Shown: positions 11,021-20,959 of the stretch, in pieces | Position numbering within the stretch: position 1 is the stretch's first letter | Layout of the letters: each line of letters starts with the position of its first letter | Source: Branchinecta lynchi | Lineage: Eukaryota > Arthropoda > Branchiopoda > Anostraca > Branchinectidae | Reading direction: 5' to 3' | DNA: 64,000 bases | Assembly (NCBI GenBank): GCA_023053575.1 | Contig: JAKZAP010000007.1 | Location: 18,575,304-18,639,303 of the forward strand | Translations under genes and position numbers: made by a program | The notes under the pieces: model-generated | Seen by the model: the letters and a program-made list of their open reading frames with translations, nothing else | Told to the model about the DNA's origin: nothing | The model's database searches: none

Positions 11021-11574
11021 GAAAGGGTATTTATTTAAAAAAAAAAAATATCCCCCCAACCCAAGGTAATAAGGGAATGATATAGTGGATTCATGGTGGT
11101 TAGAATTACGGCCACAATCAGGATTTCTTTGTCTTAAAAGTGGCCGCTAATCGTAAATTGTTTGCTTAATTTATGTGTTTTTGATGAAATTAAAAAAATG
11201 TCTATGTCTAGTCTCGCCTCCCAATCATCCCATTGGTCGGTTAAGACGCATTTTTTGAAATCCAACCAATAGGAAGCACGAATCGTAATGTACTGAAAGC
11301 TTGAAGCCTTCAAGCTCCTATTTCTGATGAAACTTTTCTACAAAGCTGTAATTATACAACTAAGAAAGAGCCACCGAACTTTTCCAATGTTCAAAAGTAT
11401 TTTTTTTTCACTTTTCTGTAAAGATGTGCACTTTCAGGGTGCTAGGAATTAATTTTTAAGCAAAACCGTTCTGGCGCAAATGGTCATGGACCCTCGGGGG
11501 ATCATGAAATGTAAAGTTTGTCAAAAGTAATTTTTCACTTTGCTGTTAAGGTGCGCACTTCAAGGGAGCTTTCA

Positions 11575-12610
11575 GTTCATTTCTGTACTTCAAGGGATGG
11601 TCGGATCTGGAAAGTGACAATTTGTGAACCAGGTCTTATCGAGACTCTAATGTTCCAGACAAGTTTCGTCCTTCTAGCACACCTGGAAGTACCTTAACTC
11701 GCGATCACCGGAATTCCGGACCCCTCCAACCTCCCCCACAGTGCACGAATCCGGTCCGTTCTGTCTCGTGTGTACCTAGTTCTTCTGCTTGTTCTTCCCA
11801 CCAAGTTTCTTCCCAATGAGTCCATTCTAAGCGTGGCACAAGATTTCCAGTACTCCCGTCCACCCCCCCCCCCACATTCATGGGATCCGGTCCGTACTTA
11901 AATGGGACATCGGAGAAACAAGGTCTATCCAAATATCAAGGTTCATAAAGATCCGATCACCCGTTCGAAAGTTACAATACCTCAAGATTCCGGATTCCTC
12001 CTCCCTGTACTCCACCACGATGCCCGGATCGGGGAACTGACTATTTCCAAGTTAATTTGGTCGGGTCTTTGATTCCTGCCAATTTTCATCGTCCTAGCCC
12101 ACCTAGGAGTACCTTAACTCCGGATCACCGGATTTCCGGACCCCCCCCCAAATTCCCCCAAAGTGCCCAAATCCGGTCCAGTTCTGTCTATGATGTACCA
12201 AGGGCTTGTGCTTGTTCTTCCCACCAAGTTTAATCGTGATCGCTAAATTTTAAGCATGTCACAGGATTTCCCCCCCCCCCCCCACATTCATCGTATCCGA
12301 ACCGGACTTGAAATGGAACGTCTGAGACACGGGATCGTTCGAAATATCAAGTTTCATTAAGATCCGATCACCTATCCCAAAGTTATACATATACATACGT
12401 CAATATTTCGGATTCCCCCTCACACCACTCCCCCCACGGTCGTCGGATCGTCGAAGTGACTATTTCCAAGTTAGTTTGGTCAGATCCCTGATATGCCTGC
12501 CAAGTTTCATCGTCCTAGCACATCTGGAAGTACCCTAACTCGGGAACAGTGGACCGACCGACAGAAAAGTGATCGGTATATGGCACTTGAATGAAGCCCA
12601 TGCAAAACGC
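11575..12610 (-). repeat. Repeat family B block
   Basis: Successive modules of about 110-140 bases read on the minus strand as GATGAAACTTGG..GGACGAT units. On the plus strand they contain CCAAGTTT, ATCCGGTCC, GATCCGATCACC and TACCTTAACTC phrases with C-runs at fixed places. The block ends near 12575 in ATATGGCACTTG, the family's terminal motif. Non-coding. Confidence 0.65.
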
Positions 12611-13212
12611 TGGGGCATGCTAACAGGGGTGACCATGGTTCTCACATGTAATTGTACCCCTTATTCCGCATAGGGATATCAGTATACAGTACTTTGGCAA
12701 CTAAAACAATTTGGTATTAATTTTTGACCTTAAAATATTTTGCTTTTAAAGGTTCCTGGTACCCTTCTGGGGTAGGGGTACACATACGTCACACCTGCCA
12801 GCATACCCCAGCATTTGACCATGGATATAAAAAAGGGCTTAGTTTACTAGACAGGTGCAGAGTCCTTTTTTTTTACATTACACAATTATACTCGACCTTC
12901 TCTCACAACCTTCTCCTGTCACGCTGCCCCTCCTCACGCTATTCACTTTCCAACAGCCGCCTTACCGTTCCAAATGGTCGCCTTACTGTTATCTTATGAA
13001 CCCAAGGAAGTAGGAAAAAAAAAACAGAAATACCTGTTAAAACGGCCGTTTTTTTTGTAAAAACGGTCCGTTTCTGTTTTTCCGAAAAAAAAAGGAAAAA
13101 CAGAAACGGTTTTCCGTTTTTTTTATCACCGTTTCTGTTTCTGTTCCGTTTTTTATTTGCCGTTTTTTACCGTTTCCGTTTTAGCCAAAAACAGAAACGG
13201 TGCCGACCCTTA

Positions 13213-14330
13213 TTCCGAACCTTTTGGAGGTATGGCTTGAAGGAGCATTATCTGCAGAAACATAGTGAGCACGATTGCCCACCAAAAGGTTTTTTTTCCC
13301 AGAAAGAAATTGATGCATATACTGTGATGAAAAAATAATGGAACAGCAGGACAGGAAAGATACTAATTTCCCAACTTTTCTTAGCGTTGCATTGTGTTGT
13401 TGTGAAAACGAAGAAGAAGTAGTGATGCTTTTTTGCTTTAAAGGTGACCAGTCTACAAATCATAATTGATAGGCTGTTCGCTGGGTGTTAGTTTCCTTTA
13501 ATTATAAAGTGCGTTTTGGTGATTTGAAAAAACTAGAGGTAGCGAACCACTTTCAGAACGTTACCTATTTCGGATCGTCGGCAACTGTGGTCTCAGATCG
13601 CATCGAATTGGACTGAAATTAACATTACATGGTTCTTCTAGCCCTTGTTACACTTGTGCCACTTTGGGTAGCTCTAGTTTGTCCTAGAAAGACAGTTGTT
13701 GAAGATCAGAATTATGTGCATAACGATCAGAAAGTGGTAAGCTACTTGTGCGAAGGATTTTCGATCACCGACTTATTCATGTATCAACCTTATCTGCAAT
13801 ATGTTTGTGGTTTTTCTGCTTCGATACTGCAGTGGGCCAGTTTATTTTTGTGAAGATCTCATCCCAAGACTATGCAACCAGGCCTATGAAAGACAAGTCT
13901 TATAAAAGAGCCGGGAGTCACAACAACCCATTAGAACGAGCCACAAATTTGTGATTACTTGAATGTTTCCTTTGGGAAATGGTTTTACTATAAGAGTGTC
14001 TAAAGTCTAATTCAGTTCTTTCAGTAAAGAAATCTATGTGACCTGAAAAATACTTAACAGAACTCGGTGGTAGACGGAAATATCATTTGTCTTTCTGCTG
14101 CTTTCTCTACTCGGACGGCCCTTGACTTTGATCTCGTCTTGAATCTTGAATCATCGCACTATGCTGTTCTCAGTTCTAAAACTGGGAGATCCAGGTGAAA
14201 CTAGTCGTATTTTAAGGCCTTGTTCATTGTTATGATAAGCTAGCTCAGGTTATACATTATTTATGTGTTGTGTTAGTGGTAACAAATTGTTTTCAAACAC
14301 TATTTGAAAAAGTCTTTCATTTTTTTGCAA
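13213..14330. other. Mostly unique stretch; one possible small signal-peptide reading frame
   Basis: An ATG at 13629 opens a hydrophobic N-terminus, MVLLALVTLVPLWVALVCPR, followed by about 16 polar residues up to a GTAAGC donor-like site at 13738. It could be a first coding exon of a secreted or membrane protein. No second exon can be tied to it and no family is recognised. Nothing else in the stretch looks like a gene. Confidence 0.25.
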
Positions 14331-14629
14331 TAAACCCGATCAGTTTGGTTAAATTTAATTTTGTTACGAAAATGTTGGGAAAATGTTGGTATGAAATTGT
14401 TTTTTTTTTTGGAAGAAATTCTTGTTTTTCAGTGAAATTTGACACCCCACCCCCAAAATAGGTATGAAAATAATAATACACATAATATTTTGGATCACCC
14501 CACCTTGGTATGAAAAGTACCTTTTGGAGCACCAAATGACCCACCCCCACCCAGCCCAATACCCTGGAATTTAAGACCAGTGCCCCCCTGATTGGGATCG
14601 CACAAAGACGCTCTGCTCCTCGGCGTTTA

Positions 14630-16235
14630 CGTCCATAAATCCGGATTTTTTTTATTTTTTTTAATGCACTGGCAAGCTTCCTCGTTTTGTTTCTGAATAA
14701 GTGTGTCTTTAACGTGAAAATTACTTTGTTTGCTTTAATTCGGAACAAATCCACTTTGTGTCTACTTTGTTTTCTATGCCCACTATTTTGTCACTTTTTC
14801 GACGGTCAGATTTGTGATTTCAAAGCTATTTTTTGGGATCCCAAAACGTAAGTGGAGGGATACATATGACATCGCAAAAATGTCCGTCTGTCCGTCTGTA
14901 AGCACGATAACTCTCGAAGGCAATGAGATATTTTGATGAAACTTGATGTGAGGATTCATTGGGTCAAGGGTAAGGTCAAGTTCGTAGATGGGCTATGTAG
15001 CTCCATATTTAGGGGTGGGGGAGGGGGTTCAAATTAAGGGACAAACAAAATATTTTTAAACAGCTAATGTGATAGTCGATTATGGGATAAGAAGGCATGC
15101 TGAGCACGATAGTGAAAACCATTTTCACGCCGAACAAGTAGTTCGTCCGGAATCCGGCAAAAACCAGAAAATTGATTAAATGGTCGATATAAGGCGTATT
15201 CTCGCCGTTCCCCGAGGACTCCTCGGGGAATCAAACGGAACGGCGAGAATAGAGGGAGTCACTCCACGCGGACTCCGCGGACAGAAACAGCGAGAACACG
15301 GGGAATGCTTCCAACATGGATTTTGTTCGAAAAATAAATATGCAGTTGACGAAATTAGTCTGGAGCAATTTATTTTTGGTTTTGTTTATTCTAACTATTT
15401 TTAATTAATTTTAGATTGCACCAACACCAGCAAAAATTGATTCCCCTCCGAATCTTAAAGGGAGTCCTTTTTGATTATAGTGATGATAATCGGTCCTTTC
15501 CCCGTCCGTGGGGACTCGCGAGAATACGGGGAGTGAGTCCCCGGGACAAACAAAAACGTGGGGACTCCTCAAGCGGAGTCCGCGGGGAACGACGAGAGTA
15601 CGCCTTAGAGGTAAGAAGACATGCTGAACATGATGGTGAAAACAATTTTCTCGCCAAACATTTAGTTAGTCCGAAATCCGGCGAAAAGCGGAAAGTTGGT
15701 TAAAAGTAAAAGTTTAATTTGAAGTTGATTAAATGTTTGATTTATGGGTAAAAAAACATGCCGAACACGATGGTGAAAATCATTTTCTCGCGGGACAACT
15801 AGTTCGCCCGGAATCCGCGAAAACCGGAAAATTTGTAAAGCAAAAGTTCGACTAGATGACAGATTAAGGGGTAAGAAGAGAGACTGAGTCGGTATATGAC
15901 AATGGTTTTACCCGGACATATAATTATTCCGGAATCCGGTTGTGACCGAATTTTTTTTAAGTCAAACTTTTATTCAAATTGATTAGATGTTCTTTATAGG
16001 GATAAGGAGATACGCTGGTTTTGTTTCTGAATTTTTTGTTTGCTGGACTAGTAGATCGGTCGGAAACCGGCAGGAAGTCTCGGTCAGTATCGTCAAAATA
16101 GATATGGCTTATAGAGGTATATCTGAACTTGGTTTTCTCTGATGATTAGCCTGTCCAAGACTGGATCTGGCGAAGACGATTGTCTGAATCAAATATTATA
16201 TTTTTGGGATCCCATCGACACCTTTGGTCTTGTTC
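14630..16235 (+). repeat. Dispersed repeat family R1, longest copy
   Basis: The copy has the T-rich lead, then TTTTTTGGGATCCCAAAACG at about 14830, and the GTCCGTCTGTCCGTCTGTAA segment. At least five diverged modules with GAAGACATGCTGAACA and CGGAATCCGGC follow. It ends TTTTTGGGATCCCATCGACA near 16215. The TA-flanked MITE at 15192-15605 is inserted into one module. Non-coding. Confidence 0.75.
15192..15605. mobile_element. TA-flanked MITE (Tc1/mariner-like)
   Basis: The terminal inverted repeats are AGGCGTATTCTCGCCGTTCC and, in reverse complement of the right end, AGGCGTACTCTCGTCGTTCC. The similarity extends for about 30 bases. TA is present on both sides (15190-15191 and 15606-15607). Removing the element restores an ordinary R1 module. 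Nested GC-rich palindromes such as CCGAGGACTCCTCGG lie near each end. No coding frame; 414 bp. Confidence 0.8.
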
Positions 16236-16862
16236 CTTTTGAACGGGATCGCAAAAAGACGGTCCGCTCCTCCGGGTTTCACAAAGTTTCGCCTGTGGCG
16301 CATTTCAGAGTATTTTCTATTTAGAGGAACGGTGTGTCATTTACTTGGCGATTAGGCTTGGAACTTTTTAGATTTGAAACACATTAAAGGCTGGCTTTAG
16401 ACAAAGGCAGATTAAAAAAAAATCGCATGCGGTGCTTGCTTTAATTTGTCCCGGGTACAGGCGTTGAAAGCTTTCCACTTTGGCGAAAGCTGAAATGTAA
16501 AGCTGAGGCCTAGAAGGAATGTATACAAAAAATTTAATTACAAGAATAGTTTCAGCTGATGCATTGCAGCTAGTTTTACACCAGCTCTATTATTTGTTGG
16601 TGGGGAATGTGCGCCATTGCCGCGTAGTCGCAACAGTTCATTTTTGTTGGTACGTGCGAGTCGTATATTACGAACCAGGAGTCGCTGAAATGAAGCGCCT
16701 CACCCCCCCCCCCCCCTGGCCTGAGTGCTTCGGTCCACCCCTGATGACCACACGGGGGGTTGGAGGTGGACTTTTGGAACAAACGATGGACCAAAGGAAT
16801 GTAGGGATTGCGATGAAACTTGGACAATACAATACAATTCGAACTACATAATACCTATCTAG
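16236..16862. repeat. Stretch with family B-like G/C-rich segment, no gene
   Basis: A C-run at about 16702-16716, TTCGGTCCACCCCTG, and GTTGGAGGTGGACTTTTG followed by GATGAAACTTGGAC resemble one family B module (about 16690-16850). The rest, 16236-16690, holds no recognised feature. Confidence 0.35.
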
Positions 16863-17015
16863 TCTTTGGCGGGATCATTGTTCCTATGGCACGCTTCGTC
16901 AGTACGATTATAGTGGTTTGCGAGCTGTGTTCAAAAGCCCCGCTGCACCTCAGTGGTAGAGCAATGGCCATGAAAGTCGGAGGTCCTGGGCTCAAATCAC
17001 GGCTGAAGAGCATTT
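16863..17015 (+). mobile_element. tRNA-like SINE, second family
   Basis: A-box-like CACCTCAGTGGTAGAGCA lies at about 16946 and a B-box-like CTGGGCTCAAATCAC at about 16985. They are preceded by a 75-base leader (GGGATCATTGTTCCTATGGC). The same leader plus A-box plus B-box unit occurs on the minus strand at about 54945-55085, which shows that it is a dispersed element and not a tRNA gene. Confidence 0.6.
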
Positions 17016-17408
17016 TTGTCTTTCAGTTGAAACGGATACGACCTCTTTGGGATAAATGAAAGTTGGCTGAAATTTTCGCAAGTTTTCATGAAACTTGATG
17101 GGTTTTAGATGACAATGCTCTAGATGTAACCTTTATGTGTCTTTATCGGATAGAACCAAGTGGAGGATTTTGACGAGGGTACCGAAAGAGCTGAAAGATC
17201 ATATAGCACTTGCAAGGGTGTGTAGCATGTATTTTATCTCAGGGTCGCATGCGGTCCGGCCATACAAATAGAACATTATGGACATTCGCTCTCGCCAGCT
17301 GGCAAGTTCCTCCTGATCCGATCACGAGTTCGAGAGTTAGACATGTCATAATGAGTAGACATCCAGGAACCCCTCAAACTCCCCCACCAAAGCCGGATTC
17401 CGTCATGG

Positions 17409-17840
17409 TGTAGTGAGAGGAACACATGTCTTCTCTAAGATCACCCCGATCTTCCCCTCGAATAGAACCCAAGTCTAAGAAAGTCCTTTGAAGCATTATT
17501 CGGTTCAAAAGATTCTCACCAAGTGCCTTTTGTTATCACAAGCATTCTGTTCTTACACTGTTTATGGCATTACTCGCGAAGCACCAGTATTTCCGACTTC
17601 GCTCAGAGTATATAAAGACTATTATCCATATATTTAATAAGTCAGTCATCAGACGTAAGTCAGTGGACTAGGACCAGTGAACCAATGTATGCACTACATG
17701 TATTGAGTAAGTTGAAACTGTTATTAAACCTATACTTGCACTATAGTTTGTTTGACTCTATAACGCCCTAGGAGCTATGCTACCGAATACTTGACGGGAC
17801 CGAGTCCGAAGGTTCATCTTCCTTCACCCCCCGTATTACA
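17409..17840 (+). mobile_element. Solo LTR
   Basis: It starts TGTAGTGAGAGGAACAC and ends CCGTATTACA, so TG..CA termini, with a 4-bp duplication ATGG on both sides (17405-17408 and 17841-17844). A TATA-like TATATAAAGAC lies at about 17610 and ATTAAACC at about 17724. The same LTR, inverted, is at 34483-35082. No gag-pol lies beside it. Length and 4-bp duplication fit a Gypsy-type element; the superfamily is an inference. Confidence 0.85.
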
Positions 17841-17879
17841 ATGGCTCCAGGATTACATATCTAGGACCCATGGCCTTGT

Positions 17880-18365
17880 ACCGTTCGCGATATACATGGG
17901 TTAAGATCAAGGATTGCTCACCCACCACACGGATCGTCGGATCCGGGAAAGAGGGATTCATCGGATCCTTTATATGCATGCGAAATTTCGTGGTCCTAGC
18001 TTATATGAAAGGGCCGAAACTAGCAAAGGGATAGACGAACCGACGGGGAGACAAAATGGCTCACTGTACGGACTTTACTCAAAAGCGGGAAAGGGACAAT
18101 TAAAAGCAAGTGCTATACAATCTTTTAACCTGTATAGACTACATGCTGCTTTCCTATAAACAAAATTTGTGAAATGAGGAATTCCCAGTACTCGAGGGAA
18201 TTTCGAATATTAGCAATCCAGGGGACTTTAAGAGAATTAAAATGTTTTCCGACATCCGGTGAAATGGCGCTACTGTCCGCAAAGAATGGCAAGTTTCACG
18301 CCCTAGCTTATCCCAAAGCGTTTGAACTAGCAAGGACGGACCGACAGGAAGTACGGCCGCTATTC
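17880..18365 (-). repeat. Repeat family B, two fragments
   Basis: Fragments at about 17905-18045 and 18240-18345 contain GGATCGTCGGATCC, TTTCGTGGTCCTAGCTTAT and GAACTAGCAAGGACGGACCG, the tail phrases of family B read in reverse. Non-coding. Confidence 0.5.
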
Positions 18366-18519
18366 GTCAGTTTTTGATAATAAATAATAGCCGCCACGAC
18401 CGATGACTTTTTCTGTTTACTTGTTGATGGCAAAAACAGAACAACCTGGAGCTTTTGGAAGATAAAGCTCAACAGAAAAAAGACTTGAAACATTTCAGAC
18501 TTCGGGGACTAGCTGGAAT

Positions 18520-19398
18520 CCGGAAAAAAAAAATGTGAAAGGTAAAGCCGCCTCGGCAAACAAAAACTATGCTTTACACTTTTTACAAGCGATTCAGCAA
18601 TCACAGAATTTTCTGAGGATACCAGTTTCTCGTCTAGACTAGACCATTTCTATTTTCTAGGCCCTCGAGCATTTCCAGTTAGAAGTTGACTGTGTAGCAG
18701 GCTCTTATCTCTTCCACTTGTTTAGTAACACAGTGATGGAGGATGCAGAGGCAAGGACCAGTGTTCATCTACATCATCATCATAAGAAAACAACTTTGAC
18801 TTTCTGGTATCAGCAAATCAAGATTTTAGCCTGGGTTGCAGCTCTAGGTTTTGACATGTTGTGGTGACCCAGAGAGCATGTATAGGTAGGTTAATCTCTA
18901 GTAGGAAAGTAGACTAATTTTATGAATTGCTTTCAAGAGTCTCCAGCCTGGACAAGGCAACAATTGGAAGCATTCCACTCTCTGAGTATTGATTTCCCAG
19001 TGATTTCCTTGATAGTGAGGAAGACAGGTTTAAAGGTAAGAGTGCGATGCAAAGTGACAGAGTGAGTGATCTGTTGTAACTATTCTATGGAGTGATGTTT
19101 TCATTAATTGTGTTTTAGAGTGATTTTTCACCATTAATTGTGAATTGGGGGATTGAGACAATGGTCCATTTGTTGCCCGAGTTTCTGCTATAGGAGGGGT
19201 ATGCGACCTCGTTTCAACACTACCTCGATTTTTGCCGCGAAAATGTTAAAGTTAAATGTATAGGATGTCCTGACCTTCCTTCCTTCAGATGACTGGCACT
19301 TGGGTTCCACTCTTGATCCCTTTTGGCCTCGGTTGCTTCTACTTCTTCATTGCTGCGGCGAGCAGGAGCAGTTCGAAGGGCTGGGCATGGGGGGGGGG
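18520..19398. other. Unique stretch, possible 5' exons of the bromodomain gene (unproven)
   Basis: This is one of few repeat-poor stretches upstream of the bromodomain gene. It holds an ATG-initiated frame at about 18736 (MEDAEARTSVHLHHHHKK..) and an exon-like segment TTTCCCAG/TGATTTCC...AAAG/GTAAGAG near 18993-19037. In one frame the latter encodes DFLDSEEDRFK. Phases do not join directly to the exon at 25103, so no CDS is called. Confidence 0.2.
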
Positions 19399-19739
19399 GT
19401 GAGGACCAATCATACACAAATCCTCAATTTTTGGGCATGGTGCCCCAATGTCTGGGCATGCCTGGACGTATGGGTTTGGTGCCCACACGTTAGGGCACCA
19501 TGCCCTGGAGCATGGGCATGGTACCCCTTTAAAATTTGATTAAACTGACACTGGCTACATACCTAAATAGGGTCTTCTTCCTGTCCTAGATCAAAAGATA
19601 CCTGATTTCACATTCTGTCCAACTTTGTTTTCCAATTTCCAAAATGTTAGAGCACTTGCAAGATACAGAGAGTTTTGTGGAGGCCACTTCTTTCCCAGTG
19701 GGTTTACTCTATCCTTTTCCAGGTAGTTGCCACTAGGCT

Positions 19740-20413
19740 CATGGGCATCACAACTGGGGGGAGACGCCCCCCCCCCCCCCCCCTAATGCTGCCGGCCAGT
19801 CAGTAAAAAATAACTGAGTCTGCGCGAAGCGCAGCAATTTTTCGGCAAAACAGTTGATTTTTTTTCAGGAAAACAGTCTTTTTTTCTGAAAATTGGTCAA
19901 TTTTTCGTCAAAGTAGTGGGTTTCTCGGAAAATCAGTCGATTTTTTCCCAAAATGTTATTTCTGTTGTTGAAAGCAGTCATTTTTCTGCAGAAGAAGTCG
20001 GTAAAAATTACCAGCCAGTCGGCAAATCATTGGTCCCCCCCCCCCCCCCCCCCCCAGTCAACGACAAACTCCTGATTTTTGGATACCCTGTGCCAAACGT
20101 TGGATATGTCTAGCGTTTGGCATACCCTATGCCTGACGCTGGATACACTATGCCAGGTGCTGGATACTGTAACCCAGTAAAATATTGATGATTTAGTGAA
20201 GCTAAAAAATCAACCAATCAGAACTCCTTTATACTGAGGTAGGTCAGTGTTAGGTTAGCAACAGGTATCGAGCGTTTGGCATAGGGTATCCAGCGTTAGG
20301 CATAGGCTATGCCAAATGCTAGACATACCCAGTGTTTGGCATAGGGTATCCAAAAATCAGGGATTTGTGGTAGACTGCCCTCCCCCCAAACATTTTGGCT
20401 AGTAACGCCTCTG
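19740..20413. mobile_element. hAT-type MITE, poly-G family (middle of three nested)
   Basis: The right end in reverse complement is CAGAGGCGTTACTAGCC and the left end is CATGGGCATCACAACTGG. Flanks ACTAGGCT (19732-19739) and ACTAGGTT (20414-20421) match at 7 of 8. The interior has C-runs, a CTGCGCGAAGCGCAG hairpin near 19823, and repeated AAAACAGTCGATTTTT units, as in 8059-8459 and 50641-52009. It is interrupted by the element at 20055-20377. Confidence 0.8.
20055..20377. mobile_element. GGCATA-type hAT MITE (inner of three nested)
   Basis: The ends are CAGTCAACGACAAACTCC and, in reverse complement, CAGTCTACCACAAATCC. Both continue into CTGATTTTTGGATACCCT. Inside, ATACCCTATGCC and TTTGGCATAGGGTATCC units alternate in both orientations. 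It is inserted in the C-run of the middle element, with flanks CCCCCCCC and CCCTCCCC. Fragments of the same family are at 23495-23710, 24192-24228 and 26935-27127. Confidence 0.8.
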
Positions 20414-20959
20414 ACTAGGTTACTCAATCCTTTTCCTTGTTGTCAAAAAGTCAAAAGTCAGAGTAAAAAAAAAATAACTCAAAATAAATACAGTAAAAGG
20501 CAAACAATCTAAAGGAAATATTTGCTCCAGTGAACAAATTGAAAAGCTTGCCTCATTCATGCCAGATCCATGCTACCTAGCAGCAATTTTCTGAAAAAGG
20601 ATAGGATAAACCCACTAGAAGAGAAGTAGCCTCCAAAAAACTCTATGTATCTTGGAAGTGCTCTAACATTTTGTAAATTGGAAAATGAGGTTGGATAGAA
20701 AGTAAAATCAGGTATCTTTTGATCTAGGACAGGAAGAAGACCCTATTGAGGTATGAGAAGTCTCAGTTAAACCAAATTTCACAGGGTACCATGCCCATGC
20801 TCCAGGATATGGTGCCCCAGCGTATGGGCACCATGCCCATACGTTGGGGCACAATTCCCAAAAATTGAGGATTTGTGCATGACTGGTGAGGACTTCAACA
20901 CATACGACTGGCTACAAACACAGCACCAGCAGGCTCAGGAAATATTAGCGTTATAAGTT

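Larger units (their letters stand above)
9860..13212. mobile_element. hAT-type transposon with nested LINE and family B fragments
   Basis: A perfect 8-bp duplication TTCCGAAC flanks it at 9852-9859 and 13213-13220. The terminal inverted repeats are TAGGGGTCGGCACCG on the left and TAAGGGTCGGCACCG on the right in reverse complement. Both subterminal regions (9860-10060 and 12995-13212) are arrays of CCGTTTCTGTTT-like units facing each other. The interior holds a LINE fragment (10425-11020) and a family B block (11575-12610). About 12610-12995 is unassigned. No transposase frame was recognised, so it is a non-autonomous or gutted element. Confidence 0.85.
6873..18511. mobile_element. Candidate composite hAT element, 11.6 kb, with nested insertions
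   Basis: The left end begins TAGTCCCCGAAG followed by CG-rich palindromes (CGCGCCGAA..TTCGGCGGCGG, 6873-7000). The right end at 18500-18511 is CTTCGGGGACTA, the exact reverse complement of the first 12 bases. The flanks are GCTGGAAT at 6865-6872 and GCTGGAAT at 18512-18519, an 8-bp duplication as hAT elements make. The ends match the delimited hAT at 38928-40273. The interior contains at least four younger insertions (8059-8459, 9860-13212, 15192-15605, 17409-17840). No transposase was recognised inside. Coincidence of two unrelated ends is possible but would have to reproduce both the 12-bp end and the 8-bp flank. Confidence 0.5.
19407..20885. mobile_element. hAT-type foldback element with 340-bp inverted arms (outer of three nested)
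   Basis: A perfect 8-bp duplication GTGAGGAC flanks it at 19399-19406 and 20886-20893. The termini are CAATCATACACAAATCC and, in reverse complement, CAGTCATGCACAAATCC. The arms 19407-19740 and about 20560-20885 are long inverted repeats. Each carries tandem GGGCATGGTGCCC-type units near the end and the phrase GATCTAGGACAGGAAGAAG on the right (reversed on the left). The centre is occupied by another hAT element. Confidence 0.9.

Noticed and set aside
16946..17010. tRNA gene
   Set aside because: A- and B-box-like words are present, but the same leader plus boxes recur reversed at 54945-55085 and no closed cloverleaf is apparent, so I call a SINE.
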